Positions 44,155 through 53,260 of a DNA stretch of 64,000 bases are shown one piece after another. Position 1 is the stretch's first letter. Every line of letters starts with the position of its first letter. This DNA comes from Mycobacterium sp. ACS4054. GTDB taxonomy: Bacteria; Actinomycetota; Actinomycetes; Mycobacteriales; Mycobacteriaceae. The DNA is taken from the NCBI RefSeq assembly GCF_001667275.1, contig NZ_LZHV01000014.1:62001-126000 (forward strand). The letters run 5' to 3'. The position numbers were made by a program, and so were the translations under genes. The notes below the pieces were generated by a model. That model was not told the origin of the DNA and did no database searches. It saw nothing but the letters and a program-made list of their open reading frames with translations.

Positions 44155-45217
44155 CCCCCCGGCGGTCGCGGGTGTCCTCACGCCCGACCAATGCCGTCAG
44201 ACCGCGGAATCGATCGCAGCCACACAGGAATCTTCGGGCGCCATCCCCTGGTTCGAGGGTGGCCACACCGATCCGTGGGACCACGTGGAGTGCGCGATGG
44301 CGCTCACCGCCGCCGGTCTGCTGGAACCGGCGCGCGCCGCGTTCGACTGGAGTCGGCGCACCCAGCGCCCCGACGGATCCTGGCCCATCCAGCTGCGCGG
44401 GGGTGTCGTCGAGGACGCCAACAGCGACAGCAACTTCTGCGCCTACATCGCCACGGGCGTGTGGCACCACGTGCTGGTCACCGGCGACCGGTTCTTCGCC
44501 GCAATGATGTGGCCGGTCGTGCGCAAGGCGATCGACTTCGTCATCGACTTGCAGGTTGGCTATGGCGAGATTGGTTGGGCGCGAAGCGAAGCCGGCCCGC
44601 TGACCGAAGCCCTGCTGACGGGTTGCGCGAGCGTGTTTCACAGCATCCGGTGCGCCTTGGCGTTGGCCGCGCTGGTGGACGACCCCCAGCCCGAGTGGGA
44701 GCTCGCGCTCGGGCGGCTCGGGCACGCGATAGCCGCGCACCCGGAGGCGTTCACCGAGAAGGACCGCTACTCGATGGACTGGTACTACCCGATCCTCGGC
44801 AGCGCCCTGCGCGGGCCGGAGGCGGCCGCGCGAATCAGACAGCGCTGGGACGAGTTCGTGGTCGGCGGGTTGGGCATTCGTTGCGTCGCCGACCGGCCCT
44901 GGGTGACCGGCGCCGAGACATGCGAGTTGGTGATGGCGCTGGAGGCCATCGGCCAACGGCCGGCCGCCCACCGGCAGTTCGGCGCGATGCAGCATCTCCG
45001 TGAGGAGGACGGCTCCTACTGGACTGGATTGGTGTTCGCGGACGGTAAGCGGTGGCCCGAGGAGCGCACAACGTGGACGGGGGCGGCGATGATTTTGGCC
45101 GCCGACGCGCTGTCGAACACCACCGCGGGCGCCGGGATCTTTCGCGGCCACGGGCTGCCCCTGGGCCTGCAGACGGACTTCGACTGCGAATGCGTCGGCG
45201 CCGGGCCCGGCCGGTGA
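44141..45217 (+). CDS. Alpha/alpha-toroid protein, prenyltransferase/squalene-cyclase-like
   Basis: Protein of 358 residues made of repeated helix pairs. Recurrent GSW-type turns (RRTQRPDGSWPIQL, REEDGSYWTGLV) and WDHVECAMALTAAGL resemble the toroid repeats of terpene cyclases, prenyltransferase beta subunits and some glycoside hydrolases. I see no DxDD-type cyclase motif, so the catalytic class is open. Such proteins are often annotated prenyltransferase in actinobacterial glycosyltransferase/methyltransferase operons. TTG start at 44141 overlaps the upstream gene by 14 bases; its stop overlaps the next start (GTGA). Confidence 0.75.
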   Translation: MRRFNPPAVAGVLTPDQCRQTAESIAATQESSGAIPWFEGGHTDPWDHVECAMALTAAGLLEPARAAFDWSRRTQRPDGSWPIQLRGGVVEDANSDSNFCAYIATGVWHHVLVTGDRFFAAMMWPVVRKAIDFVIDLQVGYGEIGWARSEAGPLTEALLTGCASVFHSIRCALALAALVDDPQPEWELALGRLGHAIAAHPEAFTEKDRYSMDWYYPILGSALRGPEAAARIRQRWDEFVVGGLGIRCVADRPWVTGAETCELVMALEAIGQRPAAHRQFGAMQHLREEDGSYWTGLVFADGKRWPEERTTWTGAAMILAADALSNTTAGAGIFRGHGLPLGLQTDFDCECVGAGPGR

Positions 45218-45603
45218 GTGCCGACGCGCTGCGAACGCTTTATCTGTCGTATCTGGATGCCTGCAATTCGCACGACTTCGAACGAATGACGACCTTCTAC
45301 GCGCCGACGATCACGGTCAACGACGCACCCATGGAGCCGACTGCCGTCGCGGCGCAGTTCGCGCCGCTCGTGTCGGCCTTTCCCGATTGGCATTGGGAAT
45401 TGCGGCATCTGGCGGTCGACGGGGACCTCATCGCGCTGCACTTCTCGGTCACCGGCACCCACCGGGGCAGTTTTCAGGGCATTCCGGCCACGGGTCGGCG
45501 GGTGGCCATCTCCGAGTTCACCATCTATCGGGTGCAAGACGGCAAGTTCGCCGAGGTTTGGGATCTCGCCGACATGGGCGCGCTGCTCAGTCAGATCGGT
45601 TGA
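45214..45603 (+). CDS. SnoaL-like polyketide-cyclase-fold protein
   Basis: Protein of 129 residues with the SnoaL/NTF2 pattern: LYLSYLDACNSHDFERMTTFYAP, FPDWHWELRHLAVDGDLIALHFSVTGTHRG and ATGRRVAISEFTIYRVQDGKFAEVWDLAD. Members are cyclases, hydrolases or non-catalytic binding proteins. GTG 45214 overlaps the toroid-gene stop by four bases (GTGA), so it is the last gene of the operon. In this context it could act on or carry the product of the preceding enzymes, which is inference. Confidence 0.8.
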   Translation: MSADALRTLYLSYLDACNSHDFERMTTFYAPTITVNDAPMEPTAVAAQFAPLVSAFPDWHWELRHLAVDGDLIALHFSVTGTHRGSFQGIPATGRRVAISEFTIYRVQDGKFAEVWDLADMGALLSQIG

Positions 45604-45637
45604 GGCGAAAGCGCACTGACATTGCGCGGGATGACTC

Positions 45638-46312
<675 letters not shown>

Positions 46313-46414
46313 CTATCGTCTGCCTCGCCGGAGCCGGCACGGTGGTCGGCCGTGCATCGAGCGGTCTCCATCCGTTGCCCAGCGGCCGGAGCGGGACCGC
46401 TTTACCATCGTGCT

Positions 46415-47095
46415 GTGCGCGCCCTACCTGTTCGTAAATGTGTCAACGCCCTCCTCGCCGTTGGGGCGCTGACGCTGACCGCCGCGATCCTCCCGCCCGG
46501 CACGCCGGGGGCCGCCCGACCGGCCGCGGCCGCCGGTTGCCCACCGGTGCAGGTGGTGTTCGCCCGCGGCCGGATGGAATCGCCGGGAGTGGGAACGCTG
46601 GGCAACGCGTTCATCAGCGCTCTGCGATCCAAGGTCAACAAGAACATCAGCGTGTATGCCGTGAACTACCCCGCCGACACCGAGGTGGCCCAGGGCGCCA
46701 ACGACATGAGCCACCACGTGCAGGACATGGTGACCAACTGTCCCGACACTCGCCTCGTGCTGGGCGGTTACTCGCTGGGTGCGGCGGTCACCGACGTCGT
46801 GCTCGCCGCGCCCATCGGCGCGTTCGGTTTCGACAGCCCGTTGCCCGCGGGAACCGATCAGCACATCGCGGCCGTCGCGTTGTTCGGCAACGGCAGCCAA
46901 TGGGTGGGCCCCATCACGAACTTCAGCCCGATCTACAACGACCGGACCATCGAGCTGTGCCACGGCGCCGATCCCATCTGCAACCCGGCGGACCCCAACA
47001 CGTGGAAAGCGAATTGGCCTCAACATCTGGCCGGCGCGTACATCGACGCGGGCATGGCCAACCAGGCCGCCGATTTCGTCGCCGGCAAGCTCTGA
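46415..47095 (+). CDS. Cutinase-like serine esterase (Culp), exported
   Basis: Protein of 226 residues. The signal peptide (1-38) ends at ARPAAAAG. The mature part starts CPPVQVVFARGRMESPGVG. The nucleophile elbow is GGYSLGAA, with Leu where most cutinases have Gln. The acid/base part is ADPICNPADPNTW and QHLAGAYIDAGM. The insertion between Asp and His is longer than in the cutinase at 21951, as in Culp4/Culp6-like proteins. GTG 46415 lies 6 nt after TACCAT, suggesting a leaderless mRNA. Substrate is probably a lipid or short-chain ester outside the membrane. Confidence 0.9.
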   Translation: MRALPVRKCVNALLAVGALTLTAAILPPGTPGAARPAAAAGCPPVQVVFARGRMESPGVGTLGNAFISALRSKVNKNISVYAVNYPADTEVAQGANDMSHHVQDMVTNCPDTRLVLGGYSLGAAVTDVVLAAPIGAFGFDSPLPAGTDQHIAAVALFGNGSQWVGPITNFSPIYNDRTIELCHGADPICNPADPNTWKANWPQHLAGAYIDAGMANQAADFVAGKL

Positions 47096-47313
47096 GCGAT
47101 CCGCCGGCGGATTACGCCGGAATCGCGCCTCGATCGGTGAAAGTCGGGCGCGGCTAGCGCCAACGAAGCCATCTACTACGCCCGGTAAGAGTTTAAGTCG
47201 GTCGGCTGCACTGAGATTTCCGAGTTATCGGATCGTTTTCGGGGCCCAACACTCGTTTGCGGACCCTAGTGGCCGGTTCTGTCGCGGGCTATTGCGCGGT
47301 TTGCGCGCGAAAT

Positions 47314-47520
47314 TCAGGCCGGGGTGTTGGTGCTCGAGTACAGCTTGAAGTCGCGGACCAGCGGAATGACCTCGCCGCCGGCCGCCGCGGCATGCTGGCG
47401 GGCCAGGAAGGCCGGGTGGCGGCGCATCGCCTCGCTGCGTTCGCGTTCGTGCCGCTGGGCCGCGGTCCATACCGGGTGGGACTGAAGGAAAATAACGTTC
47501 GCTCCCGTTGTATTAGCCAC
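47314..47520 (-). CDS. Small basic hypothetical protein
   Basis: A 68-residue protein with no signal peptide. It begins MANTTGANVIFLQSHPVW and contains a basic helix (AAQRHERERSEAMRRHPAFLARQ), ending FKLYSSTNTPA. No family recognised. GAGGAG nine bases before the GTG start supports a real gene. The 218 bp between the upstream cutinase and this stop hold no other open frame I can support. Confidence 0.6.
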   Translation of the reverse strand: MANTTGANVIFLQSHPVWTAAQRHERERSEAMRRHPAFLARQHAAAAGGEVIPLVRDFKLYSSTNTPA

Positions 47521-47581
47521 GATCGTTAACTCCTCTCAGTGCCACCGGCAAAAGCTACGACTAGTGGTTATCGGCTCGTGA

Positions 47582-47609
47582 TCTCAAGGATGCCCGGACG
47601 ATCCTGAGA
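47582..47609. repeat. Imperfect inverted repeat in divergent promoter region
   Basis: TCTCAAGGAT (47582-47591) and ATCCTGAGA (47601-47609) are inverted copies with one bulged base around a 9-nt centre. It lies between the starts of the small protein gene (47520) and the GH16 gene (47778). It could be an operator or an RNA hairpin in a leader. Confidence 0.35.
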
Positions 47610-47777
47610 CCAAACCATCCAACGAGTTGAGAATTAGCCATGAATTTGGGCTAATGCTCGGCCACCGTCGCGCCGCCGTCCGTGCTGGCCCGCCGGCGAT
47701 CCGAAACTTTATCGGCGGGCACCGACACATTTCCCGTTTCGGCTTCGCACACGCCGTGCTGCTATGGTCGCTTGCCT

Positions 47778-48614
47778 ATGCCGAAGATGGACCGCCGCCG
47801 CATGATGTTGACGACCGGGATCGGCGTGCTGGCAGCCGCGCTGCCTGCGCCGGAAGCAGGGGCGCGCCCCGTGGGGCGCGGCACCGCACCCCCGCCCGCC
47901 GCGCCCAGCGGCCAAACCGGAACCTACATTTTCCAGGACGAATTCGACGGCCCCGCAGGCTCGGCGCCCGATGCCTCGAAATGGACGATCGCCAAGGCCC
48001 GCGAGACGATCAAAGACCCGACGTATTGGGAGCTGCCCGAGCACATCGGGCAGTACCGGGACGACCGCCACAACGTCTTCCTCGACGGCAACTCCAACCT
48101 GGTGCTGCGCGCCGCCAAGGACGGCCCCACCTACTACAGCGGCAAGGTCCAAAGCCTGTGGCGGGGTGGCGTCGGCCATACCTGGGAAACCCGCATCAAG
48201 CTCAACTGCCTGACGGCGGGCGCATGGCCGGCCTACTGGCTCGGCAACGACGACCAGGGCGAGATCGACGTCATGGAGTGGTACGGCAACGGCAGCTGGC
48301 CCTCGGCCACCACCGTCCACGCCAAGGCCAACGGCGGCGAATGGAAGACCCACAACATCGCGATGGACAGCGGCTGGCACACCTGGCGCACCCAATGGGA
48401 CGCGGCCGGCATCCGGTTCTGGAAGGACTACACCGACGGGGCCCAGCCGTACTTCGACGTCCCGGCCAGCTCGCTGCCGGATTGGCCGTTCAACGGGCCG
48501 GGCTACACGGTCTATCCGGTGTTCAATCTGGCGGTGGCGGGTTCCGGTGGCGGCGACCCGGGACCGGGCAGCTACCCGGCGGACATGCTCGTCGACTGGA
48601 TCCGCGTCTGGTAA
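47778..48614 (+). CDS. Exported GH16 glycoside hydrolase (endo-beta-1,3-glucanase type)
   Basis: Protein of 278 residues. The N-terminus MDRRRMMLTTGIGVLAAALPAP looks like a Tat signal peptide. The GH16 jelly-roll shows FQDEFDGPAG, NVFLDGNSNLVLRA, WPAYWLGNDDQ and the catalytic GEIDVMEWYG (E-x-D-x-x-E). It resembles M. tuberculosis Rv0315 closely, from memory, including the C-terminal GSGGGDPGPGSYP. It would hydrolyse beta-1,3-linked glucans outside the cell, although mycobacteria have no obvious such polymer. ATG 47778; the second ATG at 47787 is possible. Confidence 0.92.
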   Translation: MPKMDRRRMMLTTGIGVLAAALPAPEAGARPVGRGTAPPPAAPSGQTGTYIFQDEFDGPAGSAPDASKWTIAKARETIKDPTYWELPEHIGQYRDDRHNVFLDGNSNLVLRAAKDGPTYYSGKVQSLWRGGVGHTWETRIKLNCLTAGAWPAYWLGNDDQGEIDVMEWYGNGSWPSATTVHAKANGGEWKTHNIAMDSGWHTWRTQWDAAGIRFWKDYTDGAQPYFDVPASSLPDWPFNGPGYTVYPVFNLAVAGSGGGDPGPGSYPADMLVDWIRVW

Positions 48615-48620
48615 GCGCGC

Positions 48621-49466
48621 TCAGTGCGTGAGCAGGGCCGTCGCGCTCCAGGCCCTGCCGCCCGGGTGCCGCGGGTCGGGCTGGGGCAGCCAGGCCAGCG
48701 GGCGCATCCATAGCGGCAGGCGGTGAAACCGGTAAGCGGCGAGATACAGCGCCTGCACCTCCACTGTGCGCCAGCCCAGGTCTTCGAAGTAGGCCAGACC
48801 GTTCTCCGGCGCGAACTTGAAGGGCGCGTTCTGCATCATGCCGGCCATCTTCTTGTTCATCAGCTTCTTCAGCCCCGGGCCGGCGAAGTCGAGCATCCAC
48901 CACGCGACCTCGGGCCGCTTGATCGCCGCGGAGAGCGCGGCGACGTCGCTTGCCTCCAAATACATCAGCAGCCCCTCGGTCAGCACCAGCGCCTTGGTGG
49001 CCCCGCGCAGGGCCTCGTTGAGGAAGGCGTCGCGGGCCGCGGGTTCGGCCAGGTCGACGGCCATCCGGGTCAGTCGGCACCGCGGCGTCTCATCGGCGAG
49101 CAGTTGCGTCTTCTCGGCGAGCAAGTCCGGCAGATCCGCCTCGACCCAGGTGAATTCGGCCGGAAGGTCGAGCCGATACGGGCGGGTGTCCAGGCCGGCG
49201 GCCAAATTGAGCACCCGATCGCAGCCGCCGGCGATCGCGTCGGCGATCGCGTCGTCGATGAGCTTGGTCCGCGCGACGAGCCACCAGCCGTTGCGGGTCG
49301 ATCGCGGGACGTTGGCGACGATCTCGCGGCCGTGTTCGCCGGCGAGCCGCTCGGCCAGCGGGTCGCTGAACAGCGCGTCCGGGCGGGCCGATTCGGTCGC
49401 CCGGTGCAACGCCGTCCAGCGGGCCGTGTCCGAAACATGGGTGATGGTGTGCCTGGGGGTAGACAT
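48621..49466 (-). CDS. LCM-type SAM-dependent methyltransferase
   Basis: Protein of 281 residues of the leucine-carboxyl-methyltransferase-like fold. Visible motifs are VSDTARWTALHRATESARPDALFSD, RVLNLAAGLDTRPYRLDLP (motif I), FTWVEADLPDLLAEK and LVLTEGLLMYLEASD. Mycobacteria carry many copies, mostly of unknown substrate. ATG 49466 gives the conserved N-terminus; the longer frame adds seven residues. It converges on the GH16 gene with a 6-bp gap. Confidence 0.88.
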   Translation of the reverse strand: MSTPRHTITHVSDTARWTALHRATESARPDALFSDPLAERLAGEHGREIVANVPRSTRNGWWLVARTKLIDDAIADAIAGGCDRVLNLAAGLDTRPYRLDLPAEFTWVEADLPDLLAEKTQLLADETPRCRLTRMAVDLAEPAARDAFLNEALRGATKALVLTEGLLMYLEASDVAALSAAIKRPEVAWWMLDFAGPGLKKLMNKKMAGMMQNAPFKFAPENGLAYFEDLGWRTVEVQALYLAAYRFHRLPLWMRPLAWLPQPDPRHPGGRAWSATALLTH

Positions 49467-49497
49467 ACCTGCGTTATAGCAGCGCAACCCCGCCGGC

Positions 49498-50163
49498 CTA
49501 TTGGCCGGCCTTGCCCCCGGCGAACCACGCCTCGGTCACCGTGCGGGTCTGCGGCGGCGGGAAGACGGCACCGGGTGCGCCGAGCTGGCCAACCTTGACG
49601 GTCCACGCCGGCGCGGAGCGGTCGATGCACGTCCCCGGGCCCTGGCTGGGCAGCCACAGCACCTCGGGGTTGCCGGCGCCGCACCAGTAGATGCCCTCGT
49701 ACCCGTCGGCGCGCAGGCCCCAGGCGCCGCCGTTGCGCAGCCGGCACCGCGTGCCGTCGTCGAGGGTCAGAGCGAAGGGGTCCGGGCTCGCGGTCGGCTG
49801 CACCGGCGGGAGCGAACCCCCGTATTTCACCCGATGCAGCTGCCGCTCCCACGGATCGTCGACGCACAGCAGTGATCCGGGCGTCGACGGCCAACACGTG
49901 CCGGCCCCGGCCGCGCTCGGCGAGCAGGAGTACACGTTGTCGTCCACCGCCGATGGTGACGCCGTGTCGCAGGTGACCATGACGACGTTGCCCTCCGGGG
50001 GTGTCTCCCGGTAGCCGTTGATCGGTTGGCCATCGGGCCCCACGGCCATGACGGTGATCTGCTGGGTGGGCGGCGGGTCCGCGGTGGCCGACCCGGGCGG
50101 CGAGAGCGCCGCGATCGTCAGCGCGGCGATGGGGACAGCGACCACTCGCGACATCACGTTCAC
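49498..50163 (-). CDS. Exported hypothetical protein, Cys-containing
   Basis: Protein of 221 residues. A signal peptide (about 1-28, ending GSATADPPP) leads to a secreted domain with seven Cys (VTCDTAS, YSCSPSAAGAGTC, LLCVDDPW, TRCRLRN, IYWCGAGN, GTCIDRS), likely forming disulphides. The repeated feature GIYWCGAGNPEVLWLPSQGPG has no family I know. Similar secreted proteins exist in other mycobacteria. GGAAGG nine bases upstream supports GTG 50163; ATG 50154 is the alternative. Confidence 0.75.
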   Translation of the reverse strand: MNVMSRVVAVPIAALTIAALSPPGSATADPPPTQQITVMAVGPDGQPINGYRETPPEGNVVMVTCDTASPSAVDDNVYSCSPSAAGAGTCWPSTPGSLLCVDDPWERQLHRVKYGGSLPPVQPTASPDPFALTLDDGTRCRLRNGGAWGLRADGYEGIYWCGAGNPEVLWLPSQGPGTCIDRSAPAWTVKVGQLGAPGAVFPPPQTRTVTEAWFAGGKAGQ

Positions 50164-50215
50164 CGCACAAAACCTTCCGTCCGGCGGGCCCATTGTTGAA
50201 GGGTACGGTGCGCAT

Positions 50216-51226
50216 ATGACCGATCGAAACCGTCGTTTCCTGCTTCGCGAACGCCCCACCGGCCGCATCGGCCCCGACACTTTCGAACTGACCGAAGAGG
50301 CGATCCCCGAGCTCGGCGACGGCGAGGCGCTGGTGCGTGTCGACTGGATCTCGCTCGACCCGACGAACCGCATGTGGATCAACGACACCCCGACCTACCT
50401 GCCCCCGGTTGGGCTCGGCGAAGTCATGCGCGCCGCAGGGATCGGCGAGGTGGTCGCGTCCAAGAGCCCCGCCTATCAGGTCGGACAGCAGGTGCAAGGG
50501 CTCCTCGGCTGGCAGGAGTACGCGGTGCTCACGGACACCGCGATGGTTAACCCGGTGGAAGTGGCACCCGGCATGTCGCCGAGCGCCTACCTCGGCGCCC
50601 TCGGGATGACCGGGCTCACCGCGTGGATCGGGATCCGCGACATCGGCAAGCCCCGGCCCGGCGAGACCGTCGTCGTCTCCGCGGCGGCCGGCGCGGTGGG
50701 CTCCGTCGCCGGGCAGCTCGCCAAGGCGGCCGGCGCCCGCGTCGTCGGGATCGCCGGGGGTCCCGAGAAGTGTGCGCTGCTCACCGACCAGCTGGGCTTC
50801 GACGCGGCCGTCGACCACCGCGCCGACGATTGGGCCGCGCAGCTGGCCGCGGCGACCCCCAACGGCATCGACGTCGACTTCGAGAACGTCGGCGGCGACC
50901 TGATGGACGCAATCTTCGCGCGCCTCAACATCGGCGCCCGCGTCGCGCTGTGCGGCCTGATCTCCGGCTACAACGCCGAGGACCCGCCGCCCGGCCCGCG
51001 CGCGTTCGGGAACCTACTCATCCAGCGCGCCACCGTGCAGGGCTTCATCGTCCTCGACCACTTCGGGCGCGCGCCGGAGGCGATCGGCGAGATCGCCGGC
51101 CTGATCGGGGCGGGGAAGCTCAAGCCGCTCGAGACCGTCGTCGAGGGATTCGAGCAGCTGCCGACGGCGATCAACATGCTGTTCGACGGCAAGAACGTCG
51201 GCAAGCTGGTGGTCAAGCTCGGCTGA
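50216..51226 (+). CDS. NADPH-dependent MDR-family reductase (CurA / LTB4 dehydrogenase type)
   Basis: Protein of 336 residues of the zinc-free medium-chain reductase group. The N-terminus RRFLLRERPTGRIGPDTFEL and the cofactor motif AAAGAVGSVAGQLAKAAGARVVGIAGG (~160-186) are typical, with IDVDFENVGGDLMD and GKNVGKLVVKLG at the end. Members reduce C=C bonds of alpha,beta-unsaturated ketones and aldehydes. Only 52 bp separate its ATG from the start of the divergent exported-protein gene, so their promoters overlap. GAAGGG lies 12 bases upstream. Confidence 0.9.
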   Translation: MTDRNRRFLLRERPTGRIGPDTFELTEEAIPELGDGEALVRVDWISLDPTNRMWINDTPTYLPPVGLGEVMRAAGIGEVVASKSPAYQVGQQVQGLLGWQEYAVLTDTAMVNPVEVAPGMSPSAYLGALGMTGLTAWIGIRDIGKPRPGETVVVSAAAGAVGSVAGQLAKAAGARVVGIAGGPEKCALLTDQLGFDAAVDHRADDWAAQLAAATPNGIDVDFENVGGDLMDAIFARLNIGARVALCGLISGYNAEDPPPGPRAFGNLLIQRATVQGFIVLDHFGRAPEAIGEIAGLIGAGKLKPLETVVEGFEQLPTAINMLFDGKNVGKLVVKLG

Positions 51227-51228
51227 GG

Positions 51229-52059
51229 TCAGCCGAATTCCAGGAGGGCGTAAACCCCGCGGTACGGCTTCGCCGGCGGAAACCGCCAGAACGCGGGGTA
51301 CAGCGTCCCGAAGAACAGGCCCCGCCCCGCGGGCATCGGTACGTCGTGCACCGCGCGGATTCCGGGGATGGTGCGTGGCAGCTGCGCCAGTTGACGCACC
51401 GAAAGGCTGAACGGCATCGGCGGCACACGGTAGCGCTTGGAGGAACGCAGCCCCTTTCGTGCGACCTTCTTGACCACGGTCGGCGGTAGGTCGAAGAACA
51501 TCTGGCCGCCGGGAAAGCTCTTGGCGCACTGGGCAATGAGCCCCAGCGCCTCGTCGGGCCGCAGGTACATCAACAGGCCCTCGGCGGTGATGAACACGCC
51601 GTTGCGGTCATCGACCGCATCGATCCAGCTGTAGTCGAGCGCGGATTGGGCGAGATAGGTGATTCGCGGTGAATCCGGCAACAGCCGCCGCCGTAGGTCC
51701 ACGACCGAGGGCAAATCCACCGAGACCCAGTTGAATTGTGGGTCGGGCAGTGCGCGGTCCAACCGCCAGAAGGACGTCTGGAAGCCCTCCGCGAGCGCGA
51801 CGACGGTCGCCCGGGGGTGGGCGGTGAGGTAGTCGATGGCGCACCGGTCGACGGCGAGCGAGCGCAGCGCCATCTCCTGGCCCCGGCGGCCGAACTTCTC
51901 GAAGTCGAACTCGATGGAGTCGACGAGCTGGGTGGCCATCGGGTCATCGATGATCGCGTCGGGAAGCGCCGCTTGGTGTGCCCTTCCGTAGAGCGTGAGC
52001 AGCGCCGTCTCCGAAACGCCGGTGAGCAGCCGCGCGTCCACCTTGTTGTCGTCACCCAT
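51229..52059 (-). CDS. LCM-type methyltransferase
   Basis: Protein of 276 residues. It follows the leucine-carboxyl-methyltransferase-like plan but is diverged: TGVSETALLTLYGRAHQAAL, TVVALAEGFQTSFWRLD replaces the classic motif I (LAAGLDTR), then NWVSVDLPSVVDLRRRL and VFITAEGLLMYLRPDE. The SAM-binding Gly pattern is weaker than in the copies at 12404 and 48621. ATG 52059 (or GTG 52062) overlaps the end of the SOUL gene by 8-11 bases, so the two are translationally coupled. Confidence 0.83.
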   Translation of the reverse strand: MGDDNKVDARLLTGVSETALLTLYGRAHQAALPDAIIDDPMATQLVDSIEFDFEKFGRRGQEMALRSLAVDRCAIDYLTAHPRATVVALAEGFQTSFWRLDRALPDPQFNWVSVDLPSVVDLRRRLLPDSPRITYLAQSALDYSWIDAVDDRNGVFITAEGLLMYLRPDEALGLIAQCAKSFPGGQMFFDLPPTVVKKVARKGLRSSKRYRVPPMPFSLSVRQLAQLPRTIPGIRAVHDVPMPAGRGLFFGTLYPAFWRFPPAKPYRGVYALLEFG

Positions 52060-52711
52060 CACGCGAAACCGTAACCGCCGACGCCGGGTCGATGGGAATT
52101 GCGACCTCATTGCGTCGCCGCATCGGCAGCGTCCACGGCGGGTCGTAGAACCAGGCCTCCGCCTCTCCGATGGGCCGAATCCCCCTGTCCCGCAACACCT
52201 TCACCAATTCGCCGGTTCGGGAGGCGACCGCCTTGGGGCTGCGGTCGCCGCTGAACCGCAGCACCGCCACGGTCGCGGGCGGCACGGTGACGAGCCGGAC
52301 CTGATCGTCGTTCGGGGCGGGCAGCGTCTCCATCGTCCACTTCGCGGGCATGAAAAAGCGGATCGTCCAGCCTGCTTCGGCGCCGGCGGACTGGACGACG
52401 GGCGCGGTCATCGCGATCTGCTGGCCGCGGCTCGGCTGCTGGCTGACGGGCGCGGTCATCGAGATCGATGAATTGTCCCGATTGCCGCCGAAGATGTAGC
52501 CCGCCAGCCGTCGGAACCCGACGTCGCGGGCGCGGTGCTGGTCCGCGTCGACGACTGTCTCGGCGGCAATGCGCGGACCGTAGTGGCGTATCTCGACGTC
52601 GTCGGTGATCCGTTGGTGCGTGTACGTCGGCTCCTCGAGGCCCACCCGCACACCAACCACCGCCAGCAGCGATTCGGCCACCTGAGTGGCGATCTTGATC
52701 GGGTTCATCAT
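52052..52711 (-). CDS. SOUL-family heme-binding protein
   Basis: Protein of 219 residues. After a short hydrophobic N-terminus (IKIATQVAESLLAVVGVRVG), the SOUL/HEBP domain is recognisable by VEIRHYGPRIAAETVVD, GFRRLAGYIFGGN, SISMTAPVSQQP and IAMTAPVVQS. Relatives bind heme or tetrapyrroles; some have other roles. GGAAGGAG upstream supports the ATG pair at 52711/52708. It overlaps the following methyltransferase gene by 8 bases, an unusual pairing worth noting. The canonical heme oxygenase is 48 kb away. Confidence 0.88.
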   Translation of the reverse strand: MMNPIKIATQVAESLLAVVGVRVGLEEPTYTHQRITDDVEIRHYGPRIAAETVVDADQHRARDVGFRRLAGYIFGGNRDNSSISMTAPVSQQPSRGQQIAMTAPVVQSAGAEAGWTIRFFMPAKWTMETLPAPNDDQVRLVTVPPATVAVLRFSGDRSPKAVASRTGELVKVLRDRGIRPIGEAEAWFYDPPWTLPMRRRNEVAIPIDPASAVTVSRDG

Positions 52712-52913
52712 CTGGGCGTTCTCCTTCCAGTGCCGCGAACGCGGGGCGGTGCGCCTCGACCGCATCGACCCACCTTCGCCATGGTGCCGCAAGCGCGGCC
52801 TGGCCGACGCCTTCGTCGTCGCGACAACGTTGGGATCGGTAGCCCGCGTCGCGGTTTGTACTTGGCGCAACGACGACGCCAATCCGGCGGCGCCCCACGA
52901 AAGGAAGTCAGAA

Positions 52914-53168
52914 ATGAAGATCGTCCCGGCCAGCATCGAAGAGCAGATCAATCGGGTCGACCGGCAGCGCAGCCTCTACATCGGAATCAGCGCAGGCGCG
53001 GTCGCGCTGTGGAGCGCCTTCCGGCTGATCTGGGCCCTCTACATCGGCATGACGTTCGGCTGGTTCCTGGGGTCGATGGTCTTCCAGCTGGTGCTGTGGG
53101 GCGTCATCGGTACCGTCGCGGCCGTCGCTGCCGTCGGGTTCCTGACCCGCTACAGCAAGGGGTCTTGA
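52914..53168 (+). CDS. Small membrane protein with two transmembrane helices
   Basis: An 84-residue protein. A polar N-terminus (MKIVPASIEEQINRVDRQRSLY) is followed by two hydrophobic helices (IGISAGAVALWSAFRLIWALYI and a longer one to VAAVGFL). No family recognised. AAGGAAG lies 6 nt before the ATG. A strong intrinsic terminator follows 21 bp after the stop, so this is a single-gene transcript, divergent from the SOUL gene. Confidence 0.72.
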   Translation: MKIVPASIEEQINRVDRQRSLYIGISAGAVALWSAFRLIWALYIGMTFGWFLGSMVFQLVLWGVIGTVAAVAAVGFLTRYSKGS

Positions 53169-53188
53169 ACGCGGGCGTGCCGGCGGAG

Positions 53189-53219
53189 AGTCCCGAACCT
53201 GGTGCGGTTCGGGACTTTT
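53189..53219 (+). terminator. Intrinsic terminator
   Basis: AGTCCCGAACC (53189-53199) pairs perfectly with GGTTCGGGACT (53206-53216) over a 6-nt loop, followed by TTTT (53216-53219). It lies between the small membrane protein gene and the convergent aldehyde dehydrogenase gene. Confidence 0.88.
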
Positions 53220-53260
53220 CGCTGTCGGCCGCGGCGACACGCCGAGAAGACCGCACCGGG

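Noticed and set aside
46337-46355. Inverted repeat GCACGG-N7-CCGTGC upstream of the second cutinase
   Set aside because: Six-base G+C-only arms are expected by chance in this genome and no promoter elements align with it.
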